This document shows positions 26,214 to 34,124 of a DNA stretch of 35,246 nt, one piece after another (the first letter of the stretch is position 1; the number at the start of each line of letters is the position of its first letter). Origin of the DNA: CAZMRF01 sp964568735. Lineage in GTDB: Bacteria > Acidobacteriota > Polarisedimenticolia > JACPZX01. The notes under the pieces were generated by a model. That model saw only the letters and a list, made by a program, of their open reading frames with translations, did no database searches and was not told the DNA's origin. Location of the stretch: contig CAZMRF010000055.1 in the NCBI GenBank assembly GCA_964568735.1, forward strand, positions 1 to 35,246, written 5' to 3'. A program made the translations under genes and the position numbers.

Positions 26214-28306
26214 AGGCTATGGACCGACAGTTTACACAGATCATTGACGGCACGAAGCAGTTTCTGATCCCGGTCTTCCAGCGAGACTACAGCTGGTCCG
26301 AGGCCGAGTGCGAGCAGCTGTGGAAGGACATTCTGCAGATTGCCGCGGACCCGACTGGTCGCGGCCACTTTCTCGGTTCGGTGGTCTACATAGCCACGGG
26401 CGACTCCTTCGCGGGGTTCGCACGCTGGCTCCTTGTCGATGGCCAGCAACGCCTCACGACGTTAACGCTCCTCCTGATCGCCCTGAGGGACCACATTCGC
26501 GAGACCCGTTGGACCGGTAGCGAAGACGGCCCAACAGCGGATCGAGTGGAAGCCCGCTTTTTGAAGAATCTCCAGGAGAAAGAGACGCGCCGCTACAAGC
26601 TTGTGCTGCGACGGCACGACCAGGAGACGCTGCGAGCGCTGCTCGACGGCGAGGAGCCACCGGATCCGGTCTCGGAGCGGATCCAGGAAATCTACGACTT
26701 CTTCATCACGCGGCTCCCGGATGTCGATGTCGAGGCAGTGTATCGCGGCATCTCCCGCCTGGTCGTCGTCGATGTCTCCCTCGACCGGGGAACCGACGAT
26801 CCGCAGCTCATTTTCGAAAGCCTGAACTCCACGGGCATGGACCTGAGCCAGTCGGACCTGATCCGCAACTTCATCCTGATGCGCCTGCCCGAGGCGGACC
26901 AGACGCGGCTCTACGACAGTTACTGGAGCAAGATCGAAAACCTGTTCCGTGGCTCCGAGAATACTTTCGACGCCTTCGTCCGCGACTACCTCGCACTCCG
27001 CACCCAGGCCAGCAAGCAGGAGAAGGCCGACGAGATCTACTTCGCATTCCGAAGAGAGTTCGGCACCATCGGTTCGGATCCGGGGCTGCTCGATGTCTTT
27101 CTGGAGGAACTTCTCCGGTTCGCCCGCTATCACGCGGCTTTCAGCATCGGCACCGATGCCGCGGAGTTGATTCGAGAGCCGCTCGCCCGACTTCGTCGCC
27201 TCGTGGACGTGCCGGCAACCCTCGTCATGCGGCTCTTCGACTGCTACGACCAGCGCGGCACCCTAGCCGCGGAGCAGTTCGCGAAGGCCATCGACCTGAT
27301 CGAGAGCTACGTCTTCCGCCGAGCCATCTGCGGCGATCAAACCCGTGGATACTGGCAGGTCTTCGCGAATCTGGCGTACAGGATCGATCCCCAGAAACCG
27401 TTGGAGTCGCTGGCCGTCGGGCTTGCCCGCCTGAGAGAGAACTATCGCTACCCGAACGACGACGAGTTCCGCAAAGCGTTGGAAGAGCGGGATGTCTATG
27501 GCATGCGGGTGTGCTTCGAGTTGCTGGACCGGCTCGAGAATCACGGCAGGAGGGAGCGCACCGATACGAGCAAGTACTCCATCGAGCACGTCATGCCACA
27601 GAACGAAAAGCTGGGTCCCGAGTGGCAGGAGATGCTAGGGGAACACTGGCAGGAAGTGAGGCGAGAGTGGCTTCATCGCCTCGGCAACCTCACGCTCACC
27701 GGCTACAACAGCAGCTACTCGGATCGTCCGTTCAGCGAGAAGAACACGATTCCTGGAGGATTCCAGGAAAGTTCGGTCCGTCTGAACAAGTTTGTCCGTG
27801 AGCAATCCAAGTGGACGCCGTTGGAGATGCAGCAACGGGGAAGAGACCTCGCCCGTCAAACCATTTCGATCTGGCCGCCTCTCGTCGTTGAGAAAGCCCT
27901 GATCGAGGCAGCGGAGCAGGAAGAGATGCGAGCGCTGGCGCAGCGACGGGATGTGGCCACCGTCCAGATGAGCCAGAAGGCCAGGGGCCTGTTCGAAGTT
28001 CTCCGCAGTCGAATCCGCGAGATGGACGGCGAAATCATCGAGTTGGCCGAACAGAAATCGGTCAGCTATCACGGACCGGACTTTTTCCTCGAGGTATTAC
28101 CACGAAAGAACAGGATCACCTTGCTCCTCGCGTTGGATTTTAACGAGATCGAGGACGATGCAGGGATCGCCGAGGATGCGTCTCATCACAAGTTCTTCGT
28201 GAAGTCCGTGCATGAAGGCGGCGTGTTCGTCTCGATTAGGACGCCGGAAGATCTCGAGAAAGCGCTGCCGATTATTCGACAGGCCAGAGGACTGGCGAGG
28301 AGTTGA
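26210..28306 (+). CDS. DUF262/DUF1524 (GmrSD-type) nuclease with DUF5655-like tail
   Basis: 698 aa from the ATG at 26210, overlapping the methyltransferase stop as ATGA; ATG 26219 is an alternative. DUF262 (ParB/Srx-like NTPase) motifs: FLIPVFQRDYSWSEAE (18-33) and VDGQQRLTTLTLL (75-87). The DUF1524 HNH-like nuclease shows YSIEHVMPQN (about 455) and RLGNLTLTGYNSSYSD (about 490). Residues 580-698 (VSYHGPDFFLEVLPRK, then FFVKSVHEGGVFVSIRTPED) resemble DUF5655. GmrSD/BrxU-type enzymes are type IV restriction nucleases that cut modified phage DNA, or use nucleotide hydrolysis to control cutting. Coupling to the methyltransferase suggests it is the effector, or a second layer, of the same operon. 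Confidence 0.9.
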   Translation: MKAMDRQFTQIIDGTKQFLIPVFQRDYSWSEAECEQLWKDILQIAADPTGRGHFLGSVVYIATGDSFAGFARWLLVDGQQRLTTLTLLLIALRDHIRETRWTGSEDGPTADRVEARFLKNLQEKETRRYKLVLRRHDQETLRALLDGEEPPDPVSERIQEIYDFFITRLPDVDVEAVYRGISRLVVVDVSLDRGTDDPQLIFESLNSTGMDLSQSDLIRNFILMRLPEADQTRLYDSYWSKIENLFRGSENTFDAFVRDYLALRTQASKQEKADEIYFAFRREFGTIGSDPGLLDVFLEELLRFARYHAAFSIGTDAAELIREPLARLRRLVDVPATLVMRLFDCYDQRGTLAAEQFAKAIDLIESYVFRRAICGDQTRGYWQVFANLAYRIDPQKPLESLAVGLARLRENYRYPNDDEFRKALEERDVYGMRVCFELLDRLENHGRRERTDTSKYSIEHVMPQNEKLGPEWQEMLGEHWQEVRREWLHRLGNLTLTGYNSSYSDRPFSEKNTIPGGFQESSVRLNKFVREQSKWTPLEMQQRGRDLARQTISIWPPLVVEKALIEAAEQEEMRALAQRRDVATVQMSQKARGLFEVLRSRIREMDGEIIELAEQKSVSYHGPDFFLEVLPRKNRITLLLALDFNEIEDDAGIAEDASHHKFFVKSVHEGGVFVSIRTPEDLEKALPIIRQARGLARS

Positions 28307-28602
28307 AAGCTGATGGCTTATGACGCTCATACTTAGAACCTCAAGGAAGAACGACCGGAGATTCCGACCTTCCCGCTGACAAGAACCGAATGACCTGCGC
28401 GGGGGACTTCATCCCGGCCGTCCGCTGCAAGGACGAGGAGAAGTATGACGGTAACTACTGCACCAAACGCGTCATCCTCGAGACCTACGACACCATGCAG
28501 TGGCCTGACGCCCGCAAGGAGCAGCCCTCGCAGACCCGCCGCAGGCCGATCCGCGCTCTTGCCACCCCGCAAGGCGACGAGAACGAACGGAGCGATAGGC
28601 TT
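28307..28602 (+). pseudogene. Decayed C-terminal relic of a second Eco57I-type methyltransferase
   Basis: In the frame from 28390, residues VRCKDEEKYDGNYCTKRV and the following ILETYDTMQ align with VRRKDEEMYDGEYRTKRV and VLAIYDAMQ of the methyltransferase end (about 25985-26060). QP.QTR then also matches. The nucleotide similarity is easily seen. Nothing upstream of about 28400 continues the match; the next gene intervenes. The relic has no stop before the CBS-HEPN gene, so an uninterrupted 363-codon frame would wrongly fuse them. It is a scar of a second methyltransferase copy. Confidence 0.75.
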
Positions 28603-29481
28603 ATGACCGATTCACTTCCGAATCTGCGACTTCTCGATGGGTCCGCGGCGGCAAAGGAGCTGGACTTGGTGTCCGAGCTATTCCACAGGATCAACCGGAT
28701 CATTCCTGAGAATCAGTCGGTCCTGATAGTACTTCCGAGCTGTCTGGTCCGAGAGGCCGTTGCGATGATGTTGCAACACGGGTTTTCCCAGGTTCCGGTG
28801 GTCCAGGGCGGAGAGGTTCTTGGCGTCTTCTCGTTCCGTTCATTCGCGAAAGGAGCGTCAACGGCGGCCTTGGGGGAATGGATCAAGCAAAAGTGCGCTC
28901 CCGGCGACCTGGCGGTTGATGAGTTTCTCGAACAGTTCGAGTTTGCGCGCGTAACAGAAGAGATGACCCAAGTGTTCGACGCGATGGATCGAGACAACGG
29001 TGTGCTCATCGGAACACCCGAGCGCCTGGTCGGCATCTTGACGCCGATGGATTTCCTTCGATACCTCTACCGCGTGGCGAGTCCGTTTGTGATGGTGTCA
29101 GAGATCGAGCTTGCGGTGCGAGCTTTGATACGAATGGCGATGAGCGAGGAGGAGATCGGTGTTGCTGCCAAACGCTGCCTCTCCACCGTGTATGCCCGCG
29201 AGGGAAGCGTGCCTACTTTGCTGGAGGACATGAGCTTCGACAACTACCGGTCGTTCATCTCCAACGGGGACAACTGGAAAGAACTCGAGCCCGTGTTCGG
29301 CGGCACCCGGACGCGGGCGGGCGCGAAGCTCAGGGAGATTAGCGAGATTCGGAACGCTCTGTTTCACTTCAAGCGGGAGATCACCCTTGAGGACCACGAG
29401 ACTTTGGCCGGTCATCGCAACTGGCTGCTCAACAAAACCAAGCAGGCGGAACCGCGCCGCAGAATAGAGAGGCAGCCGTGA
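28603..29481 (+). CDS. CBS-pair protein with C-terminal HEPN domain
   Basis: 292 aa from the ATG at 28603 (GGAG ten bases upstream). Residues 35-160 form two CBS repeats: VREAVAMMLQHGFSQVPVVQ then EVLGVFSFRSFAKG, and TQVFDAMDRDNGVLIG then ERLVGILTPMDFLRYLYRV. CBS pairs bind adenine nucleotides. Residues 165-290 resemble Swt1-like HEPN domains: EIELAVRALIRMAM, MSFDNYRSFI, WKELEPVFGG, then ISEIRNALFHFKREITLED. R250-NALF-H255 is the RX4H signature of HEPN RNases. A nucleotide-sensing RNase is the simplest reading; it is inference. Its stop overlaps the GTG of the next helicase. Calling it the toxin part of a pair is speculative. Confidence 0.78.
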   Translation: MTDSLPNLRLLDGSAAAKELDLVSELFHRINRIIPENQSVLIVLPSCLVREAVAMMLQHGFSQVPVVQGGEVLGVFSFRSFAKGASTAALGEWIKQKCAPGDLAVDEFLEQFEFARVTEEMTQVFDAMDRDNGVLIGTPERLVGILTPMDFLRYLYRVASPFVMVSEIELAVRALIRMAMSEEEIGVAAKRCLSTVYAREGSVPTLLEDMSFDNYRSFISNGDNWKELEPVFGGTRTRAGAKLREISEIRNALFHFKREITLEDHETLAGHRNWLLNKTKQAEPRRRIERQP

Positions 29482-30911
29482 CCGCAAGTGGAAGGGAAGC
29501 AGAACGGTTCTCCATCAGACTCCTACCCCATCAGGTCGCTTTTGTGGAGACTTTCTTCGACCCCGCGAGCAAGCGGGTTGTCGTTCTGAGGGCGCAGGTA
29601 GGGCTTGGAAAGAGTATCACCCTGGCCGCTCTGGCGAGCCGGCTACTGCAGGAGCGGCCCACGGCCCGGGTGCTATTCGTCGTTCCCGGCGCTGCGCTCC
29701 GAGCACAATGTGTGGAGACACTTCGCCGAGGAAACACGCCGGCCTTGGTTGTGGATCGCTACGAGTACCGAGAGCGACTCGACTTGAGGGGCGAAGATGA
29801 GATCTGGCCGCGTGGCACCGTTGCGGTCCTAAGCGGTGATTTTGCGAGACAGCCCGATATCATGGAGAGCTTGGCGAAGGCGCATTGGGACATGGTGTGC
29901 GCGGACGAAGCCCATTGGTTCAAGGGTGCTCGTGGAGAGGTGTTCGCGCGCATCGGAAAGTCTGCTGACCGAGTCGTTCTGGCGTCAGCAGTGCCGGACA
30001 TCCCTCTGCTCGACACCGTTTCGGCAGAAGACGTATCGGTGGTGGTGTGGCGGCGCGACCAAATGGTCGATCAAGGAGGGAAACCATTTGACGCAGTGCC
30101 GCGACCAAGTTTACACGAAGTGCCTTTCAGTCTGAATGGAGCCGAGCGGCATCTCGTTGAGACGGTAGGTACCCTATGTAGATTGGTTGAAACCGGAGCT
30201 CCGCAGCATGCGCTGGCCGCGAAGGTAATCTCTCGCAGTTCTCACTCAAGTCCGCCCGCATTGGAAGCCGTTCTGCAGAGCTTCTTGTTTAGAACGGACG
30301 AGCAGAGCGATGCCGACGCCATCGTAGAGGTGGTTGAGGGTGTCGAATACAGTTCGACCTGGGGTCTTGACCCAGCCACAGCTAGCCAGGCAAGGGCGAT
30401 CGCCGGACGGGCGCTTCAGGAAATCGAGGTGATTCAAACCGATTCGAAGCTGAATGCTTTCGGGGAGCTGTTGAGCCACCTCGTTAAGGCCACAACCCCA
30501 GCCATCCGGATCTGTGTGCTCAGCGGGTACCGGGGCACGGTTTACTACCTGGCCTCCGAAATTGAGGGCCGCGGTCTATCGTGTCGGCTGCTTCACGGTG
30601 GGATGGCTTTCAAAGAGCGATACGAATCCCTGAGGATGTTCTCGGATATAGGAGGGATCCTCGTGGCCACAGCGGGGATGACCGAGGGCGTCGATCCCCC
30701 AGAGGTTACCGACCTCGTACTGTATGACGTTCCCTTCGGCGAGGTTGCGCTCCAGCAGGCGCTTGGCCGATTTGATCGGTTCGGAAGACTGAGCCAGCTG
30801 AACATCCACGTGCTTCTAGCTCGAGATGGCGCTGATGGCGTAGCTTCCGGGCCCCTTCGTCTTCTCAAGGAGATTCTCGTTGGTGGGGCCGGGGCGGACG
30901 CAACTCCCTGA
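29478..30911 (+). CDS. Compact SF2 helicase paired with the CBS-HEPN protein
   Basis: 477 aa, starting at a GTG that overlaps the previous stop (GTGA). SF2 motifs: LLPHQVAFVETFFDP, RAQVGLGKSITLAALASRL (Walker A, about 38-48), FVVPGAALRAQC, MVCADEAHWFKG (DEAH about 143), CVLSGYRG, VATAGMTEGVDPPEV and VALQQALGRFDRFGR (motif VI, about 425). It lacks additional domains and is short for the family. Pairing by overlap with a HEPN protein suggests that it senses or remodels a nucleic-acid trigger. Downstream is a convergent gene with 196 bp between. Confidence 0.85.
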   Translation: MTASGREAERFSIRLLPHQVAFVETFFDPASKRVVVLRAQVGLGKSITLAALASRLLQERPTARVLFVVPGAALRAQCVETLRRGNTPALVVDRYEYRERLDLRGEDEIWPRGTVAVLSGDFARQPDIMESLAKAHWDMVCADEAHWFKGARGEVFARIGKSADRVVLASAVPDIPLLDTVSAEDVSVVVWRRDQMVDQGGKPFDAVPRPSLHEVPFSLNGAERHLVETVGTLCRLVETGAPQHALAAKVISRSSHSSPPALEAVLQSFLFRTDEQSDADAIVEVVEGVEYSSTWGLDPATASQARAIAGRALQEIEVIQTDSKLNAFGELLSHLVKATTPAIRICVLSGYRGTVYYLASEIEGRGLSCRLLHGGMAFKERYESLRMFSDIGGILVATAGMTEGVDPPEVTDLVLYDVPFGEVALQQALGRFDRFGRLSQLNIHVLLARDGADGVASGPLRLLKEILVGGAGADATP

Positions 30912-31107
30912 ACCATGTTTCATCATCTGCCTTGACCCACCTGTGGGGCGATGCGGGTCTCTACGATCCATCAGGTGGTATCGGAGAAACTCTCAACCTG
31001 AACGCGCGATTGCCGCCCATACGACGATACGGGCCACTGGGGAGACTTACACGGTCACTCTGGCTGGACTGATTCCACCAAAGAGGCTGCCGACCGTCCA
31101 TGTGGTT
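30912..31107. other. Convergent spacer, possible weak hairpin
   Basis: CCACCTG (30937-30943) and CAGGTGG (30972-30978) form a 7-bp inverted repeat with a 28-base loop and no T tract. It may be a poor bidirectional terminator. No gene is visible. Confidence 0.25.
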
Positions 31108-32214
31108 TCAGGATTTCCGACCGATCTCGAACGCTACTGCTACCGGGAAGCGGACGACGGACTCTCCATCCGGCGTACCTTGGTCAAGGCAGTACACGTG
31201 ATACGGCGTATCGTCTGCTTCATCGCCGATGAATTTCCTTGAGATCCGAAGCGCTCCCTCGGAACCGGCTGCGAACTGATAGGCCGCCTGGGGTGGCTTG
31301 CTGCTCCAAGGATCTGTACTCGTGTCTGAGGGCAAAAATCTCTCGGTGGTTGCATGGAAGAATGGTACAACCACACTTCGAAACTGCTCCCTGACGAGAA
31401 GGTGTAATCCGAACTTCTCTACGTGACCGTATAGCCTCGGGTCGAAGTAGGCAACCATCGGCGGGCCATCTGTGTTCGATTCATTCCAAGGCCACTCGTA
31501 TTGACATCGAATGATTTTCCGTTCGCCGTGGAGGATAGGGGATGTGCGAATGCTAATCAGTAGCTGGTGCCCTGGGACATGCCTCGGAAGTGTCCGCCTG
31601 CGAATTACCTGGGCACGAGAGTACGCGGAGGTGTCTGGATCGCGATCCTCGCACACGAATCGGAGTGCAGCAAATGGCGGAGCAGGCGCTCTAGAGGTGA
31701 TCTGTAGATGGAATTGATCGACCATCTCCTGCCTGCTGTTCTCAACCTCGAAAGTGTAGAGTGACTTGATCACGCGGCCTTCGTACTTCTTATACAATTG
31801 GACTTCTTTGACCTGCAAGTTCGGCTCTATTCTCTCGGAAACAGCTAGCACTTTCTCGATGGCGTCGAATCGCGGTTGGAGGACCTCGCCGAAAGGCTTT
31901 CTCGATTCCGGCCGATCAGCAAGTAGAGCTTGGACCTTTGTGTCAAGCTCTCTGCTTACGGCGTAGACCCTCACCAGAGTGATCACTGAAGCAGCCAAGA
32001 TCAGAGAGCAGATCAAGACAAGTGAGGAAGCGGCCCGGATCTGAGTCCTAGCTGCCAGTTTGCGTGGTGCATGGTCGCGTCGAAACAGTGCCGCAAGACG
32101 AATGGTCGCCCGATCAAGTTGGAGCCCTCCCGTCGCGGCGACCTTCGAGATCGCCTCTTCCCCAAGAATGAGGAGCGCGAAGGCGATGAAGAGCGCGATC
32201 AGGATTTCCGCCAT
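31108..32214 (-). CDS. Unknown two-pass membrane protein
   Basis: 368 aa, family not recognised. Two hydrophobic segments at the N-terminus, about 3-18 (ILIALFIAFALLILG) and 62-85 (AASSLVLICSLILAASVITL), flank a basic loop. The remaining 280 residues are soluble, of mixed beta character, and would lie in one compartment (RVIKSLYTFEVENSRQEM, PMVAYFDPRLYG). It lies six bases after the four-pass protein gene, so they form an operon. Next to a defence island, such membrane pairs may be effectors, but there is no motif to prove this. Confidence 0.75.
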   Translation of the reverse strand: MAEILIALFIAFALLILGEEAISKVAATGGLQLDRATIRLAALFRRDHAPRKLAARTQIRAASSLVLICSLILAASVITLVRVYAVSRELDTKVQALLADRPESRKPFGEVLQPRFDAIEKVLAVSERIEPNLQVKEVQLYKKYEGRVIKSLYTFEVENSRQEMVDQFHLQITSRAPAPPFAALRFVCEDRDPDTSAYSRAQVIRRRTLPRHVPGHQLLISIRTSPILHGERKIIRCQYEWPWNESNTDGPPMVAYFDPRLYGHVEKFGLHLLVREQFRSVVVPFFHATTERFLPSDTSTDPWSSKPPQAAYQFAAGSEGALRISRKFIGDEADDTPYHVYCLDQGTPDGESVVRFPVAVAFEIGRKS

Positions 32215-32220
32215 GTAAGG

Positions 32221-32694
32221 TTAGCCTTCGTACGCCGTGCGATAGGAAGCGGCGAGGAGGATGAGGGCGATCATCATGCAGAGGAGTCCGAGTCTGTTGA
32301 TTATCTTCTCTTTCGTCAGATTTGGAGTGTAGGCTCTGCCCCGTCTGCTCATGCGACCGGCGTGGTTGTACTGGATGCGGAGGACACCGAACACGAGGAG
32401 GACAACCACCATTGCGACTTGCCAGTTCTTGAGCACGGACTGGAGCCCCGTGGGGAGGTTTCCGTAGTCGACGACAAGGAGAAGGGCCAGCGCTGAAAGC
32501 GAGAGAGCATGCCCACTCTTGGACAGAGACTCAGCCCGCAGCTCCTTACGCCAGGGTATGTCCTTGTACCGAGAGCGGAGGGATTCCCCGAAGGCGGTGG
32601 ACAAACCCAGCGTGAGAAGTGGGATTCCCGCCCCGATCCATACGAACGCGACGATCGCACTGTAGTCAAGTTCACGACCCAGAAGGTACCGCAC
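32221..32694 (-). CDS. Unknown small four-pass membrane protein
   Basis: 157 aa, family not recognised. Four hydrophobic segments lie near 12-30 (IVAFVWIGAGIPLLTLGL), 62-80 (LSLSALALLLVV), 90-105 (QVAMVVVLLVFGVL) and 135-150 (LGLLCMMIALILLA). Short basic loops separate them. It starts with GTG at 32694, 55 bp after a strong predicted promoter, and stops six bases before the start of the two-pass protein gene. Confidence 0.75.
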   Translation of the reverse strand: MRYLLGRELDYSAIVAFVWIGAGIPLLTLGLSTAFGESLRSRYKDIPWRKELRAESLSKSGHALSLSALALLLVVDYGNLPTGLQSVLKNWQVAMVVVLLVFGVLRIQYNHAGRMSRRGRAYTPNLTKEKIINRLGLLCMMIALILLAASYRTAYEG

Positions 32695-32748
32695 TACCGG
32701 GTCCCTGCCAAGCGCCGACTACCGCTTCGATCAAGAAATACAGCCGGG

Positions 32749-32776
32749 AGTATACGTCTAGGGTGATCGGAGTCAA
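32749..32776 (-). promoter_or_regulatory. Sigma70-type promoter for the membrane-protein pair
   Basis: On the minus strand TTGACT (32776-32771) and TATACT (32754-32749) are each 5/6 to consensus and 16 bp apart. Transcription would start near 32742, about 48 bp before the GTG at 32694. The -35 element abuts a repeated GGTGATC element. Confidence 0.68.
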
Positions 32777-32883
32777 GATGTGGATCACCGGTGATCTCGC
32801 CATGTTCGTCGCGCGAAGTGACCGCCAGATAGCTCCTGATCGATCTAGGCAAGTGGCCAGGAAGCTTCCACGGTGATCGGAGT
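32762..32883. promoter_or_regulatory. Four GGTGATC half-sites, including a perfect 14-bp palindrome: operator candidate
   Basis: GATCACCGGTGATC (32783-32796) is a perfect palindrome of two GGTGATC half-sites. A third copy lies at 32762-32768, adjoining the -35, and a fourth at 32872-32878. Copies three and four are part of the identical 12-mer GGTGATCGGAGT (32762-32773 and 32872-32883). The cluster sits at and upstream of the promoter of the membrane pair, as an operator for a dimeric regulator would. Confidence 0.5.
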
Positions 32884-33059
32884 AAGTTCAAGCCGCAGGG
32901 ACTGCAGTCTAACATCTGGATCCTGTCGCTGGTCGAGCGAGAGAATACCGTTGCCTGGAAAGGAAAAACTGCATCAGTCGGATCTTCTCTCCCCAAATAC
33001 CTACTCGAACTCCGTCCGACCAGACGCGATCTGAACCCAGCTACCGTTGGTCCGGATTC
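32884..33059. other. Intergenic stretch upstream of the GGTGATC cluster
   Basis: No gene, promoter or repeat is evident here. A 100-codon minus frame at 32694-32996 has no protein-like sequence and crosses the predicted promoter, so I left it out. Confidence 0.3.
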
Positions 33060-33236
33060 CTACGTGCCCATCGCCAGGCACTCGGCCGGCCCCAACGAAG
33101 AACCTGGCGCTGTGAACAATTTCCCGTCTCGTGTCGACACCCAGATGTTGACCGCGTCGGTATGGTTGGCTAGGAGGTAGTCGATCTTCGTGACATCCGA
33201 GGTAGTGAGGGTGACCGCGACGAGAGCTTGATCCAT
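33060..33236 (-). CDS. Possible small protein of 58 aa
   Basis: The minus frame starting at ATG 33236 reads MDQALVAVTLTTSDVTKIDY and continues LLANHTDAVNIWVSTRDGKL to a TAG at 33060. Composition is protein-like and the frame remains open upstream to about 33316 (EFRPPQGAGSQLSS...), without a good start there. It could be a small gene or part of a broken one. No family recognised. Confidence 0.4.
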   Translation of the reverse strand: MDQALVAVTLTTSDVTKIDYLLANHTDAVNIWVSTRDGKLFTAPGSSLGPAECLAMGT

Positions 33237-33324
33237 CGGGATCGACTTGAAACTTGAAGGCTCCCCTGTCGAGGAGAGTTGTGACCCGGCGCCCTGGGGC
33301 GGTCGGAATTCCGAGGATCAAGGG

Positions 33325-33706
33325 TTAGTCACGCGGGCAAACGTCTTGGCGAATGGTCTCGAGTTCTGAGAGCCAAGCTAGAGCGAGGCTGAGCGCAGCA
33401 CGGAGATTTGTCAGCATGAGTCTGTCCATGGGATTGTACTTTGCCTTCGACACGCCTGCGTTTNNNNNNNNNNGGACCAAGGGGAGTGTGGAAGGGGACG
33501 TTCTCGAGGGGGTTCCCCCCCCCCCCCCCCCGACGATAGGACTGGTTAGTAGCCGGGAGATTCTGCCGTTCCTGGGAGTGAATGGCAATACGTGAATAGG
33601 CCTTTGCGTCGATGTCCCAAAGTGTCCATCTAGGTGCGAGTCGAATCCACTGAGCGGTCATGGCCGATGCTGCAAGATGGCACCAGAGTGGCTTGGGAAC
33701 TGACAT
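33325..33706 (-). pseudogene. Possible gene broken by an assembly gap
   Basis: The frame from ATG 33706 reads MSVPKPLWCHLAASAMTAQW and IDAKAYSRIAIHSQERQNLP, both protein-like. It then enters a run of 17 C (33515-33531) and the gap. Beyond the gap another frame reads AKYNPMDRLMLTNLRAALSL then ALAWLSELETIRQDV to a stop at 33325. The two may be ends of one gene whose middle is missing. Frame and length are unknowable from this assembly. Confidence 0.35.
33464..33473. other. Assembly gap (10 N)
   Basis: Ten N mark a gap of unknown length, with a 17-base C homopolymer 42 bases away. The order of the defence island and the oxidase operon depends on scaffolding. Confidence 0.98.
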
Positions 33707-33764
33707 GAGACAAAAGTTCGGATCAAGGGGTCAGGAGAGAACGGCGGCGGGCCTTTCGAAACCA

Positions 33765-34124
33765 TCACCCCCCCATCCCCCCCAACCACCCCCTGCTCAT
33801 GTAGTCGCCAAGGGTGATGAATACCAGGAGGAATAGGAACGCCACCGCCGCCAGAACCCCGAGCCCGTTGAGCTTCTCAGCCCAGCGCAGGTGCATGAAG
33901 TAGAGGCCGACGAGGGTGGCCTTGGTGAAGGCGATGCCTAGGGCGACGATCGTGTTGAAGAAGCCCAGATCGAGAAATGCCACGGCCGCCGTGACTCCCG
34001 TCAGGATCATCAGGGCCGTGAAGACACTGAAGTAGACCCCTACCGGGACGACGTGGCCCACTGCGCCGCGGTGCTCCGCGCGCCCCTCGGCCATCCCGGC
34101 CCCCTGATTCTCCATGTCCCTCAA
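33765..34124 (-). CDS. ctaF: Cytochrome c oxidase subunit IV (caa3 type)
   Basis: A 119-aa protein with three hydrophobic segments: YFSVFTALMILTGVTAAVAF, the ALGIAFTKATLVGLYFMHLR signature and VLAAVAFLFLLVFITLGDY. This matches prokaryotic oxidase subunit IV, a small stabilising subunit of the respiratory aa3/caa3 oxidase in the inner membrane. Its ATG overlaps the ctaE stop as ATGA. It is the last gene of the visible operon; no clear terminator follows in the 60 bp checked. Confidence 0.9.
   Translation of the reverse strand: MRDMENQGAGMAEGRAEHRGAVGHVVPVGVYFSVFTALMILTGVTAAVAFLDLGFFNTIVALGIAFTKATLVGLYFMHLRWAEKLNGLGVLAAVAFLFLLVFITLGDYMSRGWLGGMGG

Noticed and set aside
28390..28602. N-terminal extension of the CBS-HEPN protein
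   Set aside because: The extension is the methyltransferase relic, not part of the CBS protein; the ATG at 28603 with GGAG upstream is better.
32694..32996. 100-codon minus frame upstream of the membrane pair
   Set aside because: It overlaps the predicted promoter and operator sites and has no protein-like pattern.
33001..33321. 106-codon minus frame
   Set aside because: The alternative frame at 33060-33236 is more protein-like (few Arg/Pro runs, regular hydrophobic spacing); both remain weak.
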